Shown in pieces: positions 19,203 to 26,588 of a stretch of DNA of 37,517 bases (position 1 is the stretch's first letter; every line of letters starts with the position of its first letter). A program made the position numbers and the translations under genes. The stretch comes from JAKVCB01 sp963578605 (GTDB taxonomy: Bacteria > Planctomycetota > Planctomycetia > Pirellulales > Lacipirellulaceae). The stretch is from NCBI GenBank assembly GCA_963578605.1, contig CAUZEA010000053.1, positions 1 to 37,517 of the forward strand, written 5' to 3'. Under the pieces are notes generated by a model that had not been told where the DNA came from, did no database searches, and was given only the letters and a program-made list of their open reading frames with translations.

Positions 19203-19220
19203 TCTGCCCTTGGGGGCAGA
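19203..19220. other. Strong short hairpin upstream of the PSCyt operon
   Basis: TCTGCCC-TTGG-GGGCAGA is a perfect 7-bp stem with a 4-base loop, about 60 bases before the first operon gene. On neither strand is it followed by a T-run, so it is not an intrinsic terminator. It could sit in the operon leader or be an operator. The rest of 19143-19411 shows nothing recognisable. Confidence 0.35.
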
Positions 19221-19411
19221 GTGCAGAGGAATAGAGAAATACGAGGGGCCAGCCGTATATCGGATCGACCAAAATGCCGTGGGCGGCGGCCCCGGGGCAG
19301 GGGGGGCCTGAGTAACGAACTGGCCGTGGCTGCCTCCAGCCCCGGCGGGAATCACTTGCTGGACCAGCAGCTGAAATCGAGTGCCACACGGTTCATCTGC
19401 AAATCGAGGTC

Positions 19412-20539
19412 TCAGCTCACCTTCAAACGCGCGTAGCGGATGTGCGTGGTCGCGACTTCGGTGCACCAAAATGTGCAAAAAATATCCCCATCTGCGAGTA
19501 CCGTGGAAGTCGGTGCGCCAAACGATATCGTATCGTGGGATCGGGGATAGTGGTCGCTCAAGGTAATGCCAATCTTGTCGCGTCCGGTTGCGTCCCAAAC
19601 GTGGACCCGGTTATCGAGGTCCCACGTTTTTCCACCATCTTCTGAAACGGCTGCATAGAAGCCGGGAGGATTTGTTTCGCGCACGGTATAGATGACCGCC
19701 ATGCGGCCGTCGCCAAGATCGACTGGCCAGTTGGTCTGACCAGGGATATTCGTCGGTGCCGGTGTCGACCACTCATGCCCGTCAGGACTGCCTACACAAT
19801 AATGGTGAGGCATGGCACCCTCGGTTTTCATATTTGCGGTCCAAAACAAGGTAAACAGGCGATCATCGCGGAGGCGGTTAATCCGCCCGTGCCAGTGACC
19901 AATCTCAGCAGTATCGCTTACGCCGAAGGTCACCGGATCGCCCCACGACTGACCGCTGTCGGATGAAAAGAGGCCAACCGTGCGCGGCTTGTACGGCCCG
20001 GGTGCGTCGTAGGCATGCCATTGGTCCGTAGGAAGCATCCAGCGGCCATCTTTTAAAACAACGATCGGAGTACTCGGAGTGAGGACCATGCCCTCGGGCA
20101 TTTGCACAATTTGCGGATCAGACCAGCTTGCGCCATTGTCGGTCGATCGAAACAGCACCGTATCAGCCGGGACGATTCCGCCGGTCTCTTCGTTGAATAA
20201 TGGATTGTTGGGGTCCGATCGATCCCAACGCGTGGCGTTGGCGATCAGCGTGCCGTCGGGCAGTCGCGTTATCATCGGACCGTGGTATGAATAAACGCGG
20301 TCGTCGTCGACCGGGTCAATCATCAGACCTTCGGTTTTCCAATTCTGGCCCCCGTCGGTCGAACGGGCCTGCAGTAATTTCGAGTCGACACTATAGAGGG
20401 CCTGGCCACGTTGAAATCCACAGAACAATTCTTGCGGGCCGAGCTGAACCAGATGGCTATGACAGGCGAAGTAGTACTCGTAACCCGGGTTCGAGTTGAT
20501 GTAAATCACACCAGTATCAACGATTTCAATCCGCGACAT
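19412..20539 (-). CDS. Sialidase-like BNR-repeat protein
   Basis: 375 aa from the ATG at 20539, which has GGAG nine bases upstream; a TTG five codons earlier is also open. Asp-box (BNR) motifs SxDxGxxW mark the blades of a six-bladed propeller: STDGGQNW (60-67), STDNGASW (132-139), SSDSGQSW (192-199), a degenerate SPDGHEW (251-257) and SEDGGKTW (299-306). The fold is that of exo-alpha-sialidases and related glycan-binding or glycan-cleaving proteins. Many planctomycete members have no proven sialidase activity. No signal peptide is visible, which is unusual for a glycan-degrading enzyme. It is divergent from the second phytanoyl-CoA dioxygenase across about 450 bases. Confidence 0.88.
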   Translation of the reverse strand: MSRIEIVDTGVIYINSNPGYEYYFACHSHLVQLGPQELFCGFQRGQALYSVDSKLLQARSTDGGQNWKTEGLMIDPVDDDRVYSYHGPMITRLPDGTLIANATRWDRSDPNNPLFNEETGGIVPADTVLFRSTDNGASWSDPQIVQMPEGMVLTPSTPIVVLKDGRWMLPTDQWHAYDAPGPYKPRTVGLFSSDSGQSWGDPVTFGVSDTAEIGHWHGRINRLRDDRLFTLFWTANMKTEGAMPHHYCVGSPDGHEWSTPAPTNIPGQTNWPVDLGDGRMAVIYTVRETNPPGFYAAVSEDGGKTWDLDNRVHVWDATGRDKIGITLSDHYPRSHDTISFGAPTSTVLADGDIFCTFWCTEVATTHIRYARLKVS

Positions 20540-20985
20540 TTCAGCAGACTCCAACGGGATTCAAACGGCAGGGGACCCGGGCTCTCAATGCCAGCTGGGC
20601 ACCTATTAAACAGGAGTCGAAACGCGTGGAACAGACCTTTTGAAAACATTTCCCCGACCCCTGGTTTTAAGCGGTGGCATCATTTTTTTGATCCCTCGCC
20701 CTGGGGAGTGTCCGGTCAGCTGACCTGTCCTTGGCTCAAAGCCTCGTTTCGTACTGCCATTCCATAGACCACAACAAGCTCTGGCCCTTGACTTGAGGCT
20801 ACCTGGGTTGCTGTTCGGGCATTTGGAACCACAACTTGTCGCGAGTCTGTTTCTTGATAAGCTGGTGCTACCGTATTAGCTAAAAAATAAGTGCTATGAA
20901 GACGGGGAAAAAATCACATTTCAAAGGAACACTGGATCGACGAACGTCGCCCCACGGTTGTGGAGCCAGTGAACAGGAGCAAAAA
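20540..20985. other. Divergent intergenic region
   Basis: About 450 bases between the divergent sialidase-like and PhyH genes. It contains short A/T-rich stretches near 20690 and 20880 but no promoter that I would rank above chance. The best is TTTCTT-18-TATTAG ending near 20878. No gene is seen; an in-frame upstream ATG at 20896 would add 30 residues to the PhyH gene. Confidence 0.45.
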
Positions 20986-21822
20986 ATGCCAAAGACCCTC
21001 ACCGCTGACACTCTTACCCAATACGACCATGACGGTTATTTCTTTCCGCACAAAATACTGGCCGACCAACAGGTCGCGGCCTGCCGCGAAAAACTTGAGA
21101 AATTCGAAGGTTCTCAAGGCAAGCCCATTGGCGGAGCCCAGCGGAACAAGTCTCACCTGCTGTTCAAATGGGTCGATGACCTGATGCGTGATCCGGCCAT
21201 CCTCGACCCCGTTGAGGACCTGGTCGGGCCGGACATCCTCTGCTGGAACACGTTGTTCTGGGTTAAGGAAGCCCACAGCCCGAGTTTCGTATCCTGGCAT
21301 CAAGACCTGCGATACTGGGGTCTGGATACCAATGACCTGGTCACCGTGTGGTTGGCCCTCTCGCCCGCAACCCTTGAAAGCGGATGCATGTTCGTTCTGC
21401 CCGGCAGTCACCAAGGGGAACTCATGCCACACCAGGATGAATTTCAGACGAATAACATGTTGACTCGGGGCCAGGAGATTTCCGTGGAGGTCGACGAATC
21501 AAAGGCTGTGGCCATGCCTCTTCAGCCGGGCTGTGCCTCTTTTCACAATGGGCGACTGGCACATTCGTCGAGCCCCAACCACTCAGCGGATCGTCGGATC
21601 GGTATTTCGTTTCATTACATGCCTACTAGCACTAACCAGGTCGTAGGAGAGTGGGACACCGCGGCACTCGTCCGAGGCGCGGACCGTTTCGGTCACTTTG
21701 TCTTGGCGCCGCAGCCCAACCGAGACTTCGATCCCGAAATGGTCGAGTTTCATCAGAAGGCTACCGATGCGGTCCGGGAAGTTCTTTTCAAGGACGCGGA
21801 GAAAGTACGCAAGACGCTCTGA
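20986..21822 (+). CDS. Phytanoyl-CoA dioxygenase (PhyH) family protein
   Basis: 278 aa from the ATG at 20986, which has AGGAG six bases upstream; the ATG at 20896 is less likely. The opening TQYDHDGYFFPHKIL is the standard PhyH start. Iron ligands are H105 and D107 in SWHQDLRYWG and H193 in GRLAHSSSPN; R204 shortly after may bind 2-oxoglutarate. CMFVLPGSHQGELMPH (134-149) is strongly family-like. The WHQD-x4-WG form resembles PhyH members of the ectoine-hydroxylase-like/chlorinating group more than the first paralogue in this window does, so the two probably act on different substrates. The real substrate is unknown. It converges on the large PEP-CTERM gene. Confidence 0.9.
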   Translation: MPKTLTADTLTQYDHDGYFFPHKILADQQVAACREKLEKFEGSQGKPIGGAQRNKSHLLFKWVDDLMRDPAILDPVEDLVGPDILCWNTLFWVKEAHSPSFVSWHQDLRYWGLDTNDLVTVWLALSPATLESGCMFVLPGSHQGELMPHQDEFQTNNMLTRGQEISVEVDESKAVAMPLQPGCASFHNGRLAHSSSPNHSADRRIGISFHYMPTSTNQVVGEWDTAALVRGADRFGHFVLAPQPNRDFDPEMVEFHQKATDAVREVLFKDAEKVRKTL

Positions 21823-21982
21823 AGCCCCATCCGATCACCAACGGCAAATTGGTCGTGTCATGCCAATTGAGTTGGTGAGGGGTGCCGATGGCGAAGGACG
21901 CAGCCACGGCTGGACTGGAGTTCCGAGGGCCAGAGGGGATTAGGTAAGCTGCTTTTCAGTGGCCGTACTGTTTGGCACACGG

Positions 21983-24900
21983 TCAGCAACTGCCAAAGGA
22001 CCCGGCAGGAAGCTTCATGCGCAGAAGCGTTCCAACGACGACCATGCCCAAAAGAAGAACCGACGTTGCCGGCTCTGGCACAGTAGCAGAATCGCCACTC
22101 GCGCCAACCAATGATGTCCCAAAGTTCGTCTTCCAAATGTTGTAGTCAGCCTGCTCGATGGAGCCATTGCCATCGCCGTCGGCAGCGAGGCCAGCGCCGG
22201 TTTGGCCCATTGAGTCGGCCCAAACCGTGTAGTCGGCCGCGTCAACCACACCATCTGCGTTGTAGTCTCCCGCCAGACCCGTGAAGAGTGATGTGAGGAT
22301 GAGAGTTCCGCCTATGGCATCGACTTCGAAGTTGGCGGAGTTCGCTCCCGCCAGCGTCAACCCGCTGTCGGTAATACTGCCGGCGATCATGATCAAAAAT
22401 TGTGCGCCCTCGGTCGGTTGATAACCGCCTGCCAGGATCACGTCCAGCAAGCCAGCCAGATCGGCATCGTCGCTGACCAACAGCAAGTCACTTGACGAAG
22501 GTCCATCAAGTTCAATTTGCAGAGTTGCAGCTGCACCCAGTGTAAAGTCGCCACCTACACTGAGCGTTCCGACGCTTTGCCCCGGCGCGACAACTCCGCC
22601 AGAGGCAACAAGATCACCATGGACATTACCACTACCTCCCAGCGTCCCTTTGATGACTTCTAGTGTGCCGCTGCTAGAATTCGTGCTGCCGTTGATGTGG
22701 AGCGCGCCTTCTCCTTTCTTGGTAACCGTAACGCCATTGAAATCGAACGTGTCGTCAAGACTCAAGGTTGCGCCCCCGGCGATATCAAATGCCGTATTGG
22801 CATTGGCGTGTACATCGACGTTTAACGTGTGGTTACCACCGGTCACGACAACGTCGGCCTGACTGGTCTGGCCATCCAGTTGAATCGTGCCACTGCCACT
22901 CACTTGGAACGAACTGCTGTTATCTGCGATGAGTTCCCGCAGCGTGACTGTCGAGTTGAGCTGGATATTTGTTATGGGAACCGCAGACCCGGTCAACTTT
23001 GCCGTCACCAGGTTGGAATTTGGCACAACCCCTGCCGACCAGTTTGCAGTCGCATTCCAGTCGCCACTGGCGCCACCGGTCCACTCCAGGGTTGGGGGCT
23101 CGGTCGCGGTCAAAAGGAGACTGTTACCCAGCACAGTGTGTTGGAAATAACGCGTATCCGAGCTGTCGATTGTGAAACCAAGATCCGAGATGGAACTGGC
23201 AATCATGATGAGAAATTGGTCGCCGTCATTGGGTTGGTAACCATCAACAAGGTCAATGTCTATCGATCCTGACAGCTCAGCATGATCACGTATGAGCAAC
23301 ACGTCGTGCGATGAAGGCCCCCCGACCTCGATCTGTAGAGTTGCATCCGTGCCAAGTGTAAAGTCACCACGTACATCGAGCATCCCAACACTTTGACCCG
23401 GCGCAATAACTCCGCCAGAAGCGACAAGGTCTCCATTGATATCGCCGCTACCTCCAAGCTCCCCTTCGATAACTTCGAGCGTGCCGCTGCCAGAATTGGT
23501 ATTGCTGTTGACGTGGAGCGCGCCTTCTCCTTCCTTGGTAACCGTCACGCCATTGAAATCGAACGTGTCGTCGAGACTCAAAATTGCTCCCTGGGCGATA
23601 TCAAATGTCGTATTGGCATTTGCGTTTACGTCCAGGTTTAACGTGTGCTCTCCGCCAGTCACCACAACGTCGGCCTGGTTGTACTGGCCATCCAGTTGAA
23701 TCATGCCACTGCCACTCACTTGGAACGAACTGCTGTCATCTGCGATGAGTTCGCGCACCGTGACCGTCGAATTGAGCTGGACATTCGTGGCGGGAACTGC
23801 AGATCCGGTCAACTTTGCCGTCACCAGGTTGGAATTTGGCACAACCCCTGCCGACCAGTTTGCGGCCGTGTTCCAATCGCCACTGGCGCCACCGGTCCAC
23901 TCCAGGGTTGGAGGATCGATCGCGGTCAGCAACAGAACGTTACCCACTGCGGCATGCTGGAAGTAGCGGGCATTCGGTCCTTCAATCGTCAAACCGGAAT
24001 CCGTGACGGAATCGGCAATCATGATAAGAAACTGATCGCCATCGTTCGGTTCGTAACCGTCAACCAGATTAATCTCCAGCGAACCTGACAGGTTGGCGTC
24101 ATAGCCCACGAACAACTGGTCGTGCGACGAAGGCCCGGCGATTTCAATTTGAAGTGTCGCACCGGAGTGGACCGTGAGATAGCCTTGGATGTCGAGCGTT
24201 CCCACGCTCTGACCTGGAGCAATCACTCCCCCGGAGGCCACCAGGTCACCATTGATATCGCCACTCCCTCCCAGCATTCCACCGTCTAAACGGAGCGTGC
24301 CGCTGCCGGAATTCGTGTTATCGTTGATATAGAGCGCGCCATCTCCCTGCTTGGTGATCGTCTTGCCGTGAAAAACAAAGGTGTTATCGAGGCTGAGTGA
24401 GGCTCCCGAATTAATGGTAATATTTGCATTCCCGCCCACATTGACCGGGATATCGAAGACGTGGTCGCCAGCCATCACATTGATTTCGATAGTATCTTCA
24501 AAATTCTGCTGCAGCTCCAAGCTGGCCGATGCGCCTTGACCGGTAATGCGATAATCGGTGCCGCCATCGATATCGATGATGGCAACCGTCGTGGCCTGAC
24601 TCACATCGATGTCTGCGGTAGAAGCGGTCGCACCGGTCAATAGCACCCGCGCGTAGCTACTGTTGGGATTGGCATTTGGCAACCAGTTCGAAGCGGTGTG
24701 CCAACTTCCGCCCCCGGTCGCCACCCACTGATACTGCTGCATCCCGAAATTGATCACGTGCAGTTGGTCGACGGCCAAATCGGTAACCTGACGCGTGGTT
24801 CCACCGGGCCAAAGGACATCGATATCGACGGGACCGGCGTGGTTGCCCAGGCCAAAGTGTAAGGTGGGATCATTCTGATTGCCTTCACCCGTGCCAAACT

Positions 24901-26203
24901 CGACCTGACGCATGTACGTATTGCCGCCCACTTGGATCCTCACCTGGGCACCGACTGCGTCACGGCTGATCGTCTGGCCGTCGCCGACCATCTTTAGTTT
25001 GAGCCAGTGATTGTTGTTATTGCCTTCGTTGTGGAAGATGAAGCCGGCGGTGATCAGGTCCAGGTTGCCGTCGTTGTCGTAGTCGGCAAATCCGGCCTGA
25101 TACGTGTCCATGGCCGATCCGGTGGAATCCGACAAGCCCTCCGCAGAAGTCACGTCGGTAAAACTCCAATTTCCGTTGTTGCGAAACAACTTCGATGTGT
25201 CTGAGGCCGAATAATTACGAATGGTTGTAAAAAACAGATCCAGGTCGCCGTCGTTGTCATAGTCACCTGCCACAGGCGAGCCATACGACTCCTGGTAGGT
25301 CGCGCCGCTCTCGCCCATGTCTTGAAAGGTGTACCCGGCGCCAGGTCCTTGATTGCGGAGAAACCGGGAGTGCGGATTAGACGAATGGGCAAATTGGCCT
25401 GCGAACAGATCAATTTCCCCGTCGTTATCGAAATCACCCCAGGCTGAGCCAACACCGTGCCCCCAGGCACCGGACCCGCTGCCTCCCTGGACACCACGGG
25501 CCGCGCCTTCTTCGCTGAAACTGCCAGTCCCGTCATTGACATACAGCGAGTTCGGTTCCAATCGGTAATTCGAGACATAGGTGTCGATGTCCCCATCGCG
25601 ATCAAAGTCGGCCGACGTAACGCCACGTCCTGGTCGTGGCCAACCGGTTGTATAGAGCGTATCGGCCGGCTGGGTCCACACATTCGTAAACCCCGTCCCC
25701 TGGTTGTTCCGCAGCATAACGTCCGAGTGCCAAATCGTCGGTGGCCCCCAGGTTTCATGACCACCAACGTAAAGGTCCAAATAACCGTCGTTGTCGTGAT
25801 CGCTCCACGTAGCCCCACGGCTAACCGGCGCAATACCGGAATCTGGAAGACTAACCGGCGTGAAGTCAATGCCTGCCTCGTTGTGGAACAGCTCGCCGGT
25901 GTCATAGGAGAAGAAGTCGAGCCAATCGTCGTTGTCATAATCTCCCCAGATGCCGGAGGAGCCGAGGCTGCGCACGCGTGTAAAGCTCAACCCACCGTTG
26001 TTGCGGTGCAGAACTCCAACCACGCTGACGTCGACGAAGCCGTCGTTGTTGTAATCTCCCCAGGCCACCTGCCCGCCACCCATAGTGGGATCAATACCCG
26101 TTGCGTTGGTAAACACGGCACGGGCAGGATTGCAAACACTCAACCAGATCAAGAGCGGGGTAAGCCCAAAGAATGCCGCCGCAGGCCAACGAAATTCGGA
26201 CAT
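21983..26203 (-). CDS. PEP-CTERM surface protein: seven VCBS repeats, ASPIC/UnbV, three passenger-type repeats, dockerin-like
   Basis: 1406 aa from the ATG at 26203, chosen because the signal peptide follows directly (WPAAAFFGLTPLLIWLSV, ending ARA). Earlier starts at 26329 and 26473 are possible, but 26473 lies upstream of the best promoter. Seven VCBS/FG-GAP calcium-type motifs (WGDYNNDGFVDV, WSDHDNDGYLDL, AGDYDNDGDLDL and others) occupy residues about 40-395. ASPIC/UnbV follows at about 397-485 (NHWLKLKMVGDGQ, DVLWPGGTTRQV). Three repeats of 272 residues (about 493-1308) each hold an EWTGGxSGDWN-type start and an ASGGVIAPGQSVG passenger-repeat motif. A dockerin-like pair (GDYNADGVVDAADY, IEQADYNIWKTNFG) precedes VPEPATS at 1374. 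The C-terminus FGSC is atypical for PEP-CTERM, which usually ends in Arg. It is probably a surface adhesin or matrix protein. Confidence 0.88.
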   Translation of the reverse strand: MSEFRWPAAAFFGLTPLLIWLSVCNPARAVFTNATGIDPTMGGGQVAWGDYNNDGFVDVSVVGVLHRNNGGLSFTRVRSLGSSGIWGDYDNDDWLDFFSYDTGELFHNEAGIDFTPVSLPDSGIAPVSRGATWSDHDNDGYLDLYVGGHETWGPPTIWHSDVMLRNNQGTGFTNVWTQPADTLYTTGWPRPGRGVTSADFDRDGDIDTYVSNYRLEPNSLYVNDGTGSFSEEGAARGVQGGSGSGAWGHGVGSAWGDFDNDGEIDLFAGQFAHSSNPHSRFLRNQGPGAGYTFQDMGESGATYQESYGSPVAGDYDNDGDLDLFFTTIRNYSASDTSKLFRNNGNWSFTDVTSAEGLSDSTGSAMDTYQAGFADYDNDGNLDLITAGFIFHNEGNNNNHWLKLKMVGDGQTISRDAVGAQVRIQVGGNTYMRQVEFGTGEGNQNDPTLHFGLGNHAGPVDIDVLWPGGTTRQVTDLAVDQLHVINFGMQQYQWVATGGGSWHTASNWLPNANPNSSYARVLLTGATASTADIDVSQATTVAIIDIDGGTDYRITGQGASASLELQQNFEDTIEINVMAGDHVFDIPVNVGGNANITINSGASLSLDNTFVFHGKTITKQGDGALYINDNTNSGSGTLRLDGGMLGGSGDINGDLVASGGVIAPGQSVGTLDIQGYLTVHSGATLQIEIAGPSSHDQLFVGYDANLSGSLEINLVDGYEPNDGDQFLIMIADSVTDSGLTIEGPNARYFQHAAVGNVLLLTAIDPPTLEWTGGASGDWNTAANWSAGVVPNSNLVTAKLTGSAVPATNVQLNSTVTVRELIADDSSSFQVSGSGMIQLDGQYNQADVVVTGGEHTLNLDVNANANTTFDIAQGAILSLDDTFDFNGVTVTKEGEGALHVNSNTNSGSGTLEVIEGELGGSGDINGDLVASGGVIAPGQSVGMLDVRGDFTLGTDATLQIEVGGPSSHDVLLIRDHAELSGSIDIDLVDGYQPNDGDQFLIMIASSISDLGFTIDSSDTRYFQHTVLGNSLLLTATEPPTLEWTGGASGDWNATANWSAGVVPNSNLVTAKLTGSAVPITNIQLNSTVTLRELIADNSSSFQVSGSGTIQLDGQTSQADVVVTGGNHTLNVDVHANANTAFDIAGGATLSLDDTFDFNGVTVTKKGEGALHINGSTNSSSGTLEVIKGTLGGSGNVHGDLVASGGVVAPGQSVGTLSVGGDFTLGAAATLQIELDGPSSSDLLLVSDDADLAGLLDVILAGGYQPTEGAQFLIMIAGSITDSGLTLAGANSANFEVDAIGGTLILTSLFTGLAGDYNADGVVDAADYTVWADSMGQTGAGLAADGDGNGSIEQADYNIWKTNFGTSLVGASGDSATVPEPATSVLLLGMVVVGTLLRMKLPAGSFGSC
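22279..24726 (-). repeat. Three in-frame 816-bp internal repeats
   Basis: Matching landmarks recur exactly 816 bases apart. GGTCAACTTT is at 22991 and 23807, the CCACTCCAGGGTTG block at 23081 and 23897, and CCATTGAT at 23433 and 24249. The units are about 22279-23094, 23095-23910 and 23911-24726. The two 3'-most units are nearly identical over long stretches (for example 22985-23100 against 23801-23916). The third, N-terminal in the protein, has diverged in its first half. 816 is 272 codons, so the frame is kept. Confidence 0.9.
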
Positions 26204-26402
26204 GCCAGGCCGTGCACGAAGGAGCCGGTTCACCGTGCGCGACAAAAGCTTACGACCACAGTCCAGAAAGGGCAGCTGACGACACCCACAATTGGGCAGA
26301 AGGAAACTCACGCGGTGCCACACGTTCATCGGATTCCCGCACCTTGAAGGCTGGTTTATTCGTCGATTTATGCTGCCGTTGGCTCCGTAGTTTCTCAACC
26401 AC

Positions 26403-26411
26403 ATTATAACA
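26403..26411 (-). promoter_or_regulatory. Extended -10 promoter of the large VCBS/PEP-CTERM gene
   Basis: On the minus strand TGTTATAAT (26411-26403) is a perfect extended -10 (TGn plus TATAAT). The -35 position holds only a weak match (GTACAT at a 17-base spacing). Transcription would begin near 26396, giving a leader of about 190 nt to the ATG at 26203 and excluding the 26473 start. Confidence 0.5.
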
Positions 26412-26588
26412 TGGCAGTGAGGATTATGTACGTTGAAAACGCGGCGGGGGGCAATGGCGAAATGCGAACCCACGAAGCTGCCGGAAGCCGAGGCTCAAAG
26501 GCCGAAAAGTCGCTCATCGACCCAAGCGATCTTCACCGAGGCTGATTAACACAGCAGGCGCCAACGAGCCAACGGCAACCCCTTCGAG

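Noticed and set aside
19203..19220. Intrinsic terminator before the PSCyt operon
   Set aside because: The stem is strong, but neither strand has a T-run directly after it.
25150..25938. 262-codon minus-strand frame in the VCBS gene
   Set aside because: It is an out-of-frame shadow of the VCBS repeats, Thr/Arg-rich, with no start signal.
25457..26347. 296-codon plus-strand frame
   Set aside because: It is antisense to the VCBS region; its Val/Ile-rich runs (VVVVI) are the mirror of the repeated Asp-Asn-Asp-Gly codons.
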